Assembly (NCBI RefSeq): GCF_017876165.1
Contig: NZ_JAGINQ010000002.1
Coordinates: 310,001-374,000 of the forward strand
DNA: 64,000 nt
Direction: 5' to 3'
From: Azospirillum soli
Lineage (GTDB): Bacteria; Pseudomonadota; Alphaproteobacteria; Azospirillales; Azospirillaceae
In this document: piece by piece, positions 1 to 11,260 of the stretch
Layout: the number at the start of each line of letters is the position of its first letter
Position numbering within the stretch: the first letter of the stretch is position 1
Notes under the pieces: generated by a model
What the model was told of the DNA's origin: nothing
What the model saw: the letters and a program-made list of their open reading frames with translations, nothing else
Databases searched by the model: none
Made by a program: the position numbers and the translations under genes

Positions 1-1399
<1,399 letters not shown>

Positions 1400-1457
1400 A
1401 GGGCGGAAGATAGCGGAGTCATCCGCTTACGCCAAGCATGGTGACGCGCATCAGCCG

Positions 1458-1473
1458 TGTTTCACGTGAAACA
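1458..1473. promoter_or_regulatory. parS centromere site (perfect 16-bp palindrome)
   Basis: TGTTTCACGTGAAACA is an exact match to the conserved bacterial parS consensus bound by ParB. It lies in the short gap between mnmG and mnmE, next to where parAB usually sits in alphaproteobacteria, and about 9.5 kb from the putative origin. Binding itself is inferred from the sequence match. Confidence 0.93.
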
Positions 1474-1482
1474 CGGGCCTGT

Positions 1483-2814
1483 TCACTTGCCGATGCAGAA
1501 ATCCCGGAAGATCACATCCAGCAGATCCTCCACGTCCACCCGGCCGGTGATGCGGCCAAGCGCTCGGCTGGCAAGGCGGACATCTTCGGCCATCAGCTCC
1601 GGAAGGGGAGCCATCAGCGCGCGGCGCAACGCATCGCGACACTCTTCCAAGGCGGAGCGGTGGCGGGCGCGGGTCAGGGCCGGGACACCGCTTCCGGCCA
1701 GACGGTCCGCGCTAAATGCTGTCAAACGCTCTTCCAGCGCCGGCAGCCCGACCCCCGTGCGCGCCGAAACCGCAATGGCCGGAACGCCGGCAACCACCGG
1801 CGGGGTAGCATCCACCACGTCCGTCTTGTTCAGCACGACGACCGTGTCGGCATCCACCAGAGCCAGCGTGGCCGGATCCAGGGTGGGCAGATCGGTCGCG
1901 TCGAACACGGCGATTTTCACATCGGCCTTAGCCGCGCGGTCGAGGGCACGACGGATGCCTTCCTCCTCCACCTCGTCGGCGGCGGCTTCGCGCAGACCCG
2001 CCGTGTCGGCCAGGACAACCGGATAGCCGCCCAGGTCCAGATGCACTTCGATCACGTCGCGGGTGGTGCCAGCGCGGGCCGACACGATGGCGGCCTCCCG
2101 CCGGGCAAGCGCGTTCAGCAGGCTGGACTTGCCGGCGTTCGGTGCGCCGACGATGGCAATGTGCAGCCCTTCGCGCAGGCGTTCGCCTCGGCCCTTATCG
2201 TCCAGGTGGGCGTCGATCTCGCGGGCGAGCGCTTCGAGGACAGGGCGCGCGGCGTCCGACACGCCGGATGGCAGATCCTCGTCCGGGAAGTCGATGTCCG
2301 CCTCGATGTGGGCGAGGGACCGGGTCAGGCGTTCCCGCCAGCCGTCGTAGAGCTTCCCAAGCGCGCCTTCCATCTGCCGCAGAGCCTGCCGGCGTTGCGC
2401 GGCGGTCTCCGCGTCCACAAGGTCGGCAACCGCTTCGGCTTCGGTCAGGTCGAGCTTGCCGTTCTCGAAGGCGCGGCGGGTGAACTCGCCGGGTTCGGCG
2501 ACGCGAAGGCCGGGCTGAGAGGACAACGCCTCGACCACACCCGCGACCACGGCGCGCCCGCCGTGCAGGTGCAGTTCCACCACGTCCTCCCCGGTAAAGC
2601 TGCGCGGGGCGGTGAAGTAGAGGACGAGAGCGTCGTCCAGCACCTCGCCGGTCTTCGGGTTGCGAAGCTTGGCGAGGGTGGCCTCGCGGGGACGGGGCAG
2701 GGGTCGGCCGGTCAGGGCGCTCAGCGCCGCTCCGGACGCGGGGCCTGAAACGCGAACCACCGCCACACCGGCGCGGCCGGGGGCGGTGGCAAGGGCGAAG
2801 ATGGTCGCGGTCAT
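1483..2814 (-). CDS. mnmE: tRNA uridine-5-carboxymethylaminomethyl GTPase MnmE (TrmE)
   Basis: Potassium-dependent GTPase partner of MnmG in wobble-uridine modification. 443 residues, the family length. The N-terminal formyl-THF-binding domain begins MTATIFALATAPGRAGVAVVR. The G domain has the P-loop GAPNAGKS (223-230), DTAG (270-273) and NKTD (329-332). The C-terminus ends in the conserved FCIGK, whose Cys is essential in characterised MnmE. It lies upstream of mnmG on the same strand, separated by 83 bp containing parS. Confidence 0.97.
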   Translation of the reverse strand: MTATIFALATAPGRAGVAVVRVSGPASGAALSALTGRPLPRPREATLAKLRNPKTGEVLDDALVLYFTAPRSFTGEDVVELHLHGGRAVVAGVVEALSSQPGLRVAEPGEFTRRAFENGKLDLTEAEAVADLVDAETAAQRRQALRQMEGALGKLYDGWRERLTRSLAHIEADIDFPDEDLPSGVSDAARPVLEALAREIDAHLDDKGRGERLREGLHIAIVGAPNAGKSSLLNALARREAAIVSARAGTTRDVIEVHLDLGGYPVVLADTAGLREAAADEVEEEGIRRALDRAAKADVKIAVFDATDLPTLDPATLALVDADTVVVLNKTDVVDATPPVVAGVPAIAVSARTGVGLPALEERLTAFSADRLAGSGVPALTRARHRSALEECRDALRRALMAPLPELMAEDVRLASRALGRITGRVDVEDLLDVIFRDFCIGK

Positions 2815-2846
2815 GTCGGATGCTTGGGGTGGATGCTTGGACGCGC

Positions 2847-3206
2847 TCAGCCGACCTGTTCCGGCGTCAGCGTCTTCTGGTCCGGGGCCAGCATCAGACG
2901 CTCGACCCGGCCGCCCTTTACAAGGTGCTTGTCCAGGATTTCGTCGATGTCGGCGGGGGAGCGGAAGGTGTACCAGATGCCCTCCGGATAGACGACCAGG
3001 GTCGGCCCAAGCTCACAGCGGTCGAGGCAGCCGGCGGAGTTGATGCGCACCTTGCCGTCCAGGCCCAGTTCACGGGCGCGGGCCTTCATGTAGTCGCGCA
3101 GCTTTTCGGATCCCTTGGCGGCGCAGGAGCCGCGCTTGTGCCCTTCGGGGCGGAGGTTCGTGCAGCAGAAGACGTGGGCTTCGAAGTAGGGCTTCGGATC
3201 GGTCAC
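2847..3206 (-). CDS. (2Fe-2S) ferredoxin domain protein
   Basis: 119-residue thioredoxin-like [2Fe-2S] ferredoxin. Cysteines occur as FCCTN near the N-terminus, GSCAAKGS, and AGCLDRCELGP, the arrangement of the shethna/NuoE-like ferredoxin family. A GTG start at 3206 is chosen because it overlaps the stop of the upstream DUF6489 gene (GTGA overlap), indicating translational coupling; longer starts in this frame would run into that gene. It probably shuttles electrons to an unidentified partner. mnmE follows 32 bp downstream. Confidence 0.85.
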   Translation of the reverse strand: MTDPKPYFEAHVFCCTNLRPEGHKRGSCAAKGSEKLRDYMKARARELGLDGKVRINSAGCLDRCELGPTLVVYPEGIWYTFRSPADIDEILDKHLVKGGRVERLMLAPDQKTLTPEQVG

Positions 3207-3454
3207 TTTCTTCCATCCTGTCCCATGGCCGCGGCCAGCTGGGTCCAAAACATTTTCTGAAGCTGCTCCATCCCCTGGATCCCGGCTGGAAGCCACGTCT
3301 TCATCACCGTCTCGGGGTCCATCGCGTGCAGGCTGGCCCGCATGCGGTCCTCGATTTCCTGCATCATGGCGTCCTGCATCGGCTTGACGTCCGGCAGGCC
3401 AAGGAAGTGGCGCGCCTCTTCCGGCGTGCAATCGATGTCGATGGTGATCTTCAT
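3203..3454 (-). CDS. DUF6489 family small protein
   Basis: 83 residues beginning MKITIDIDCTPEEARHFLGL with the segment LPDVKPMQDAMMQEIEDRM. This is a small alphaproteobacterial family of unknown function with no catalytic motif visible, predicted soluble with amphipathic helices. It sits 4 bp overlapped ahead of the ferredoxin gene, so the two are likely co-translated. The family name is from memory of the signature N-terminus; the gene call is firm. Confidence 0.8.
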   Translation of the reverse strand: MKITIDIDCTPEEARHFLGLPDVKPMQDAMMQEIEDRMRASLHAMDPETVMKTWLPAGIQGMEQLQKMFWTQLAAAMGQDGRK

Positions 3455-3608
3455 GGCCCCATTCCCTTTGGAAAGCGCGCGGGTCGCAGGAATTTAGGGT
3501 TGAGCGCCGCTTCGGCTCATGTCCCACTATACAGATAGGAAGCCCTGGCGCAACGCCACCACCGCGCCAGTTTACTCCGTGACGAATCAGCGAACGGAAA
3601 CGCGCCGC

Positions 3609-5627
<2,019 letters not shown>

Positions 5628-5631
5628 ATGG

Positions 5632-6126
5632 ATGGGACGCCTGACCGTCGAGAGCCCGCTGGGCCTGCTGACGCTGACCAGCGCCGATGGCGCCGTGGTG
5701 GCGCTGGACTGGGGGCGACAGGGCGAAGACGCACCCGACGCGGTGCTGGAGTCGGCGGCGCGGCAGCTCGACGACTACTTCGCCGGCCGGATCCGGGACT
5801 TCGACGTGCCCCTGGCGCCGCGTGGCACAGCCTTCCGGCAGAAGGTGTGGGCGGCGATGCAGGCGATCCCCTACGGGCGCGTTGCCACCTACGGCGACAT
5901 CGCCCGTGCGCTGGACACCGCCGCGCGCGCGGTGGGCGGTGCCTGCGGGGCGAACCCGATCCCCGTCATCATTCCCTGTCATCGGGTGGTCGGGGGCGGC
6001 GGTGCGCCGGGCGGCTATTCCGGCTTCGGCGGGCTGGAGACCAAGGATTGGCTGCTGCGGCATGAGCGCCGGCAGCTGGTGACAGCCGATACGGCCGGGG
6101 CTACGCTGGCTCTTCACGAGACATAA
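5632..6126 (+). CDS. ogt: Methylated-DNA--[protein]-cysteine S-methyltransferase
   Basis: Suicide repair protein that moves O6-alkyl groups from guanine to its own cysteine. 164 residues with the active-site motif IPCHRVV (C116), the upstream helix-turn-helix GTAFRQKVWAAMQAIPYGRVATYGDIA, and the short C-terminal loop GGYSGFGGLETKDWLL. The start at 5632 is 7 nt after GGAGG. It lies directly behind the YyaL-like gene. A second alkyltransferase, fused to an AraC domain, is at 43694-44578. Confidence 0.93.
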   Translation: MGRLTVESPLGLLTLTSADGAVVALDWGRQGEDAPDAVLESAARQLDDYFAGRIRDFDVPLAPRGTAFRQKVWAAMQAIPYGRVATYGDIARALDTAARAVGGACGANPIPVIIPCHRVVGGGGAPGGYSGFGGLETKDWLLRHERRQLVTADTAGATLALHET

Positions 6127-6143
6127 TCAGGGAAGGGACCATC

Positions 6144-7118
6144 ATGGTTCACGCGATCCGCATCCACGAGTACGGCGGACCCGAAGCGCTGCGCTGGGAA
6201 GAGGTCGAGGTTGGCGAGCCCGGCCCCGGTCAGGTGCGCATCCGCCAGACCGCCGTCGGACTGAACTACATCGACACCTATCACCGCTCCGGCCTCTACA
6301 AACTGCCGCAGCTGCCCGCCGTGATCGGCACGGAAGGGGCCGGCGTGGTCGAGGCGGTCGGGCCGGACGTCACGACGCTGAAGCCCGGTGACCGCGTCGG
6401 CTACGCCGGTCCCATTGGTGCCTACACCGAATCCCGTCTGGTGCCGGCCGACCGGCTGATCCCGCTGCCGAGCTGGATCGAGGATCGGCAGGCCGCCGCC
6501 ATGCTGCTGCAGGGCATGACCGCGCAGTTCCTGCTGCGCTCCACCTACGTGGTGCAGCCGGGCGACACGATCCTGGTCCAGGCCGCGGCGGGCGGCGTCG
6601 GCCTGCTGCTGTGCCAGTGGGCCAAGCATCTGGGCGCCACCGTCATCGGCACGGTCAGCAGCGACGAGAAGGCGGAGTTGGCCAAGGCGCACGGCTGCGA
6701 CCACGCCATCGTCTACACCCGCGAGAATTTCGTGCAGCGGGTGAAGGACCTCACGGACGGGCAGGGCGTGCCGGTCGTCTACGACGGCGTCGGCAAGACC
6801 ACCTTCATGGACAGCCTGGATTGCCTGCGCCCGCGCGGCTTCATGGTGCTGTTCGGGGCCGCGTCCGGGCCGGTGCCGCCGCTCGACCTGCAAGTGCTGG
6901 CGGCGAAAGGCTCGCTCTACGTCACGCGCCCGACGCTGTTCACCTACATCGCCAAGCGCGACGACCTGATGTCCAGCGCGGCCGACCTGTTCGAAGTGGT
7001 GCACGCCGGTGGCGTGAAGGTCGAGGTGCGGCAGACCTTCCCGCTGCGCGACGCGGCGGAAGCGCACCGGGCGCTGGAAGCCCGTGCGACCACGGGCTCC
7101 ACGGTTCTGTTGCCGTAA
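6144..7118 (+). CDS. Quinone oxidoreductase, zinc-free MDR family (zeta-crystallin-like)
   Basis: 324-residue NADPH-dependent enzyme of the medium-chain reductase family. The GroES-like N-terminal half contains GLNYIDTYHRSGLYK, typical of QorA/zeta-crystallin. The nucleotide-binding motif AAAGGVGLLLCQWAKHLGA lies around residue 150, and no zinc-ligand cysteines are seen. The start follows AAGGGA by a few bases. Likely one-electron quinone reduction or enone reduction in the cytosol; substrate uncertain. Downstream is a long hairpin repeat. Confidence 0.9.
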   Translation: MVHAIRIHEYGGPEALRWEEVEVGEPGPGQVRIRQTAVGLNYIDTYHRSGLYKLPQLPAVIGTEGAGVVEAVGPDVTTLKPGDRVGYAGPIGAYTESRLVPADRLIPLPSWIEDRQAAAMLLQGMTAQFLLRSTYVVQPGDTILVQAAAGGVGLLLCQWAKHLGATVIGTVSSDEKAELAKAHGCDHAIVYTRENFVQRVKDLTDGQGVPVVYDGVGKTTFMDSLDCLRPRGFMVLFGAASGPVPPLDLQVLAAKGSLYVTRPTLFTYIAKRDDLMSSAADLFEVVHAGGVKVEVRQTFPLRDAAEAHRALEARATTGSTVLLP

Positions 7119-7126
7119 GGGGGATT

Positions 7127-7207
7127 GTTGGGTTTCGCTTTGCTCAACCCAACCTACGGCACCGTTCGTAGTTCGTAGGTTGGGTTGAGGCGCAGCCGAA
7201 ACCCAAC
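7127..7207. repeat. Long intergenic inverted repeat (REP-like hairpin)
   Basis: Left arm 7127-7158 begins GTTGGGTTTCG and includes CTCAACCCAACCTACG. Right arm 7174-7207 begins CGTAGGTTGGGTTGAG and ends CGAAACCCAAC. The arms pair over about 30 bp around a 15-nt spacer. The TAGGTTGGGTTGAG...CGAAACCCAAC type palindrome recurs between genes in many proteobacteria. It sits between convergent qor and dnaQ and may terminate both; there is no T-run. Confidence 0.8.
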
Positions 7208-7215
7208 GTCGAGGG

Positions 7216-7896
7216 TTACTCCGCGACCCAGAGCGGGTTCTTCAGCTTCTTGAGGAGTTCGGCGTGGGCCGCCAGCTCCTCCTCGCTCGGGGCATGGGGG
7301 CGAGCTTCGCGGAAGGGGCGGTCGATGCGGATGCTCGCCACTCCTCCCTTGGCCGTCGGGCCGGCGGCCAGCTCCAGGCCCGCCTGACGGCCGCCAAGCA
7401 GTTCCAGATAGACTTCCGCCAGCAGCTGGGCGTCGAGCAACGCGCCGTGGTAGGTGCGGCTGGAGTTGTCCACACCGAAGCGTTTGCAGAGCGCGTCCAG
7501 GGTGGCCGGGGCGCCGGGGAACTTCTGCCGCGCCATCAGCAGCGTGTCGATGGCCCGGTCCTTCGGCATCACCGGATAGCCGGCGATCTTCAGTTCCCAG
7601 TTCAGGAAGGCCATATCGAAGGCGGCGTTGTGGATCACCAGCGGCGCGTCGCCGATGAAGGCCACGAACTCCGCGACCACGTCGTTGAACACCGGCTTGT
7701 CGGCCAGAAACTCCGTGGTCAAGCCGTGCACCGCCGCCGCGTCGGCCGGCACGTCGCGTTCCGGGTTGATGTAGACGTGGAAGTTCCGGCCGGTCGCGAG
7801 ATGGTTGACCAGCTCGACGCAGCCGATTTCGACGAGCCGGTGCCCTTCCTCGGGCTTGAAGCCCGTGGTTTCCGTATCGAGCACGATCTCACGCAT
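7216..7896 (-). CDS. dnaQ: DNA polymerase III epsilon subunit (3'-5' proofreading exonuclease)
   Basis: 226 residues. DEDDh exonuclease motifs are in order: VLDTETTG (residues 5-12, Exo I), HNAAFDMAFLN (Exo II) and HGALLDAQLLAEVY (Exo III, with the catalytic His five residues before the Asp). The start at 7896 (MREIVLDTETTG) is the family start; the open frame continues 23 codons upstream into coaE. It overlaps the end of coaE by 8 bp, so it is co-transcribed with coaE-aroE-maf. Confidence 0.95.
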   Translation of the reverse strand: MREIVLDTETTGFKPEEGHRLVEIGCVELVNHLATGRNFHVYINPERDVPADAAAVHGLTTEFLADKPVFNDVVAEFVAFIGDAPLVIHNAAFDMAFLNWELKIAGYPVMPKDRAIDTLLMARQKFPGAPATLDALCKRFGVDNSSRTYHGALLDAQLLAEVYLELLGGRQAGLELAAGPTAKGGVASIRIDRPFREARPHAPSEEELAAHAELLKKLKNPLWVAE

Positions 7897-8533
7897 GCAC
7901 CACCTGTCCCGGCTGATAGCCCCGCGGCGGCCATTGCCGGCCACGAAGACGTTTCGCTTTCGCAATTATTTCCCGCAGAGCCCTTCTTGTGCTTAGGCGC
8001 CCGTCGCCTGTGTTGACGACGAAATCGGCGCGCCGCCGCTTCTCCACGTCGGGCATCTGGCGGGCCAGAATACCCGCGAACTTCTCCGGCGTCATGCCCG
8101 GCCGCGCGAGGACCCGTGCCTTTTGCACCAGAAAGGGGGCGGTGACGACGATGGTCCGGTCCACCCGGCGGTCGCCGCCCGTTTCGAAGAGAAGGGGGAT
8201 ATCCAGCACCGCGAGCTTCACCCGGCGCTGCGCGGCCTTGCGGAGGAAAGCGCGCTGCGCCTCGTGAACCTTGGGGTGGAGGATCGCTTCCAGACGCTTC
8301 AGCGCCTCCGGGTTGTCGAAGACGGCGGCGCCCAGCGCGCGGCGGTCCACCGCGCCGTCGCGGACCACACCGGAAAAGGCCGCGTCGATGGCCGGCACGG
8401 CGGCACCACCCTTGCCGAGCAGCTTATGAACCACCGCGTCGGAATCGCAGACCGGCGCACCCATGGCGGCCAGCATCCGAGCGGCGGTGCTCTTGCCCAT
8501 GCCGATGGAGCCGGTGAGGCCCAGCACGATCAT
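7889..8533 (-). CDS. coaE: Dephospho-CoA kinase
   Basis: Last step of coenzyme A synthesis: phosphorylates the 3'-OH of dephospho-CoA. 214 residues, P-loop GLTGSIGMGKST (5-16), then CDSDAVVHKLL, LDIPLLFETG and the lid-region arginines near RPGMTPEKF. It lies between aroE (6 bp gap) and dnaQ (8 bp overlap) in a leftward operon. Confidence 0.95.
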   Translation of the reverse strand: MIVLGLTGSIGMGKSTAARMLAAMGAPVCDSDAVVHKLLGKGGAAVPAIDAAFSGVVRDGAVDRRALGAAVFDNPEALKRLEAILHPKVHEAQRAFLRKAAQRRVKLAVLDIPLLFETGGDRRVDRTIVVTAPFLVQKARVLARPGMTPEKFAGILARQMPDVEKRRRADFVVNTGDGRLSTRRALREIIAKAKRLRGRQWPPRGYQPGQVVHA

Positions 8534-8539
8534 CGCGGT

Positions 8540-9394
8540 TCAGTCCTGAAGAACGAAACGCTTCAATTCGTCAGTCACCTCCGGCTGCGTGCCGAACCAC
8601 GCGGCGAAGCCGGGGCGCGCCTGGTGCAGCAGCATGCCGACGCCGTCCACCACGCGGTTGCCGCGCGCCTGCGCCGCCGTCAGCAGCGGGGTCAGCAGCG
8701 GCGTGTAGACGATGTCGGTCACCACCGCCGAGGCGGGCAGGGCGGCGAGATCCAGATCGAGCGCGGGCTGGCCGACCATGCCCTGGGTCGTGGTGTTCAC
8801 CACCAGGGCCGCGCCCTCCAGCAATGTTTCACGTGAAACCCAATCGGCGACCTCGATTGCGCCGCCCCCCACTTTGTTGCCGATATCTCCGGCGAGTTCC
8901 TCCGCCCGCTCCCGCGTGCGGTTGACCAGCCAAACGAGCGGGGCACCCTCGTCGAGAAGGGAGGCGACGACGGCACGGGCGGCGCCACCGGCACCGATCA
9001 CCACCGCCGGGCCATCGGACGCCTTCCAACCCGGCGCGCCGCTTTTCAGGTTTTCGATGAAGCCAAACCCATCGGTGTTGCGGCCCTCCAGCGAGCCGTC
9101 CTCCTGCACGACGATGGTGTTCACCGCACCCATGCGCTTCGCGGTGGCGTCCAGTCGGTCCACGGTGCGGTAGGCGGCTTCCTTGTGCGGGACGGTGACG
9201 TTGCAGCCACGGAAGCCAAGAGCGGGCAGGGCGCGGATCGCCTCTTCCACCCGATCCGGCGGCACGGCCAGCGGCACATAGGCGCCGTCGATCCTGTAGC
9301 GGTCGAGCCAATAGCCGTGCAGGCGGGGAGAGCGCGAATGTCCGACCGGCCAGCCCATGACGCCGGCCAGCTTTGCCTTGCCGCTGAGAATCAT
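8540..9394 (-). CDS. aroE: Shikimate dehydrogenase (NADP+)
   Basis: Reduces 3-dehydroshikimate to shikimate in chorismate synthesis. 284 residues with [19 protein letters not shown] (substrate loop), [11 protein letters not shown] (catalytic Lys), NTDGFGF, the nucleotide loop GAGGAARAV and the [10 protein letters not shown] segment specifying NADP. The codons for the VSRET stretch (around residue 190) carry a parS-like palindrome at 8825-8840. The start overlaps the maf stop by 4 bp. Confidence 0.95.
   Translation of the reverse strand: MILSGKAKLAGVMGWPVGHSRSPRLHGYWLDRYRIDGAYVPLAVPPDRVEEAIRALPALGFRGCNVTVPHKEAAYRTVDRLDATAKRMGAVNTIVVQEDGSLEGRNTDGFGFIENLKSGAPGWKASDGPAVVIGAGGAARAVVASLLDEGAPLVWLVNRTRERAEELAGDIGNKVGGGAIEVADWVSRETLLEGAALVVNTTTQGMVGQPALDLDLAALPASAVVTDIVYTPLLTPLLTAAQARGNRVVDGVGMLLHQARPGFAAWFGTQPEVTDELKRFVLQD
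8825..8840. promoter_or_regulatory. parS-like site inside aroE (15 of 16 bases)
   Basis: TGTTTCACGTGAAACC differs from the parS palindrome only in the last base. It is embedded in the aroE coding sequence, in the VSRET codons. It lies about 2 kb from the putative oriC, a typical distance for parS sites, many of which lie inside genes. ParB binding is inferred. Confidence 0.85.
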
Positions 9395-9999
9395 TCCGTG
9401 ATCACCCCATGCACCCGCAGGAACCCGAGCACCGGCAACAGCGGCAGCCCGAGGATCGTGAAGAAGTCGCCATCCACCCGATGGAACAGCTGCGCGCCCA
9501 GCCCTTCCAGCTGGTAGGCGCCGACCGAATGCAGCACGTCGTCGCCGGCACTGTCCAGATACTCCTCCAGGAAGGCGTCGCTGAAGTTCCGCATGGTCAG
9601 CCGCGCCCGGTCGATCTGGTGCCAGATCCGCTCACCGTCGCGCACGATGACCGCGCAGCTGATGAGACGGTGCGTCTTGCCGCGCAGGGCCTTCAACTGC
9701 TCACGCGCGCCGTCCCGGCCCGTGGGCTTGTCGAACCACGCGCCCTCGCATTCCAGCATCTGGTCGGCGCCGATGACCAGCGCGCCGGGATGGCGGCGGG
9801 TCACGCGCTGCGCCTTCAGCTCGGCCAGCGCCTCGGCGACCTCGTCCACGCCGATGCCCTCGGCGCGGGCGGCGAGCTTCACCTCCTCCTCGTCCACGAT
9901 CGCGGGGTCGAGCGACACGCGCACGCCGGCCCGCTCCAGCATCGCCGCGCGGGTCTTGGAGCCGGACGCCAGAACGACCTTAGGACCGGCGCCAGTCAC
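9391..9999 (-). CDS. maf: Maf-family nucleoside triphosphate pyrophosphatase
   Basis: 202-residue Maf/HAM1-like pyrophosphatase that removes non-canonical or modified NTPs. It starts with the signature [20 protein letters not shown], followed by VIGADQMLE and the KxR-type region [11 protein letters not shown]. It overlaps ppsR upstream and aroE downstream by 4 bp each, so all are translationally coupled. The subfamily (dTTP/UTP versus m7GTP-type) cannot be fixed with certainty. Confidence 0.92.
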   Translation of the reverse strand: MTGAGPKVVLASGSKTRAAMLERAGVRVSLDPAIVDEEEVKLAARAEGIGVDEVAEALAELKAQRVTRRHPGALVIGADQMLECEGAWFDKPTGRDGAREQLKALRGKTHRLISCAVIVRDGERIWHQIDRARLTMRNFSDAFLEEYLDSAGDDVLHSVGAYQLEGLGAQLFHRVDGDFFTILGLPLLPVLGFLRVHGVITE

Positions 10000-10835
10000 G
10001 ACGGCGTCCCTCCGCCGGGCAGGGCGCCGCTCTGACGGCGGGCCAGCAGCATCATGATCTCGGCGGCCGTCTCCTCAATGGACCGGCGCGACACGTCGAT
10101 CACCGGCCAGCCATGGCGGCTGAACATGCGGCGAGCGTCGGTCACCTCGGTCCGCACCACCTCCGGATCGACGTAGGTCGAGGACTCGTTCTGGTTCAGC
10201 AGCTTCAAACGATTGCGGCGGATCTGGACGAGGCGGTCCGGATCCTTGGTCAGGCCGACGATCAGCGGGCGCGTCACCTTCTCGATTTCCGGCGGCAGGG
10301 GACAGCCGGGCACGATCGGGATGTTCGCGGCCTTGATGCCCCGGTTCGCCAGATAGATGCAGGTCGGCGTCTTGGAGGTGCGCGATACGCCCATCAGGAT
10401 TACGTCGGCCTCGTGCAGGTCCCAGCTCGACTGGCCGTCGTCGTGCGACAGGGCGAAGTCCATCGCGTCCATGCGCCCGAAATACTCTGCGTCCAGGGCG
10501 TGCTGGCGGCCGGGCTGGCGCTGGGACTCCACGCCCAGGAAGGCGGCGAGCGCGTTGATCAGCGGATCCAGCACGGGAATGCAGGGCACCTGCACCTCGC
10601 GGCAGAAATCCTGCAGGCGGCGGCGCAGCGGTTCGTCCACCAACGTGAACATCACCAGCCCCGGATGCTCCTTGATGCCTTCCAGCACCATGTCAAGCTG
10701 TCGGTCGGTGCGCACGAGGTTCCAGAAATGCTCAACCGGGCGCACGTCGTCGAACTGGATGACGCAGGCGCGCGCCACGCTGTTGATCGTTTCGCCGGTC
10801 GCATCCGACACAAGATGCAGATGGAACTGTCTCAT
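9996..10835 (-). CDS. ppsR: Pyruvate, phosphate dikinase / PEP synthase regulatory protein (DUF299)
   Basis: 279-residue bifunctional kinase/pyrophosphorylase that controls PPDK or PEP synthetase by ADP-dependent Thr phosphorylation. It starts MRQFHLHLVSDATGET, the conserved DUF299 opening, and contains the P-loop-like GVSRTSKT (149-156). The open frame runs on upstream but only into the putative origin, so the ATG at 10835 is chosen. This is the homologue of Rickettsia RP001, the gene that flanks the Caulobacter origin opposite hemE. Confidence 0.94.
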   Translation of the reverse strand: MRQFHLHLVSDATGETINSVARACVIQFDDVRPVEHFWNLVRTDRQLDMVLEGIKEHPGLVMFTLVDEPLRRRLQDFCREVQVPCIPVLDPLINALAAFLGVESQRQPGRQHALDAEYFGRMDAMDFALSHDDGQSSWDLHEADVILMGVSRTSKTPTCIYLANRGIKAANIPIVPGCPLPPEIEKVTRPLIVGLTKDPDRLVQIRRNRLKLLNQNESSTYVDPEVVRTEVTDARRMFSRHGWPVIDVSRRSIEETAAEIMMLLARRQSGALPGGGTPS

Positions 10836-11260
10836 CCGTCCCCAATGTGTTGTGGAGAACCCGGTCCAAAACTGTGGACAAACAGGTGCCCTCTGATTCC
10901 ATCCCCGGCGGCGGGACTCACCACCCCCGTTCCAGCCCCCTTCGGGACAGAATCCCCGTCCCCTTCGGAAGATGGGAACAGTTGGCGGCGGCGGCCCGGT
11001 TATCCACGGGATTCCCGTGGTTCCAGATATAGCATTTCCGCCGTTTCGGGCGGTAGTGCCTGGAGTCGTCCACATTGCCCCGGATCCGTCCACAGAACGC
11101 ACACCGGCTTGTGGATGAATCCGGGCAAAGCGGGGATTCCCGTTTTCCACAGGGTCCCACCACCTCACCTTCCTTTCTCTCTTTAAAAAGAATACTGAGT
11201 AGGGGTGTGAACCGAACCGCGCCCTTGTCCAGGGCGCTCTTATCCAGGGATGGAATCGCA
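10836..11260. other. Putative chromosomal replication origin (oriC) between ppsR and hemE
   Basis: 425 bp without a gene, between divergent ppsR and hemE. DnaA-box-like 9-mers (consensus TTATCCACA or its complement, one mismatch each): TGTGGAGAA 10851-10859, TGTGGACAA 10873-10881, TTATCCACG 11000-11008, TGTGGATGA 11110-11118, TTTTCCACA 11143-11151. Weaker ones: TCGTCCACA 11066-11074 and TTATCCAGG 11240-11248. An AT-rich patch, about 11173-11197, includes CTTTAAAAAGAATAC. A palindrome, CCACGGGATTCCCGTGG (11004-11020), overlaps one box. The Caulobacter origin is at the same place, next to hemE, and two parS-like sites flank it on the left. dnaA is not in the window, and origin activity is inferred. 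Confidence 0.78.
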
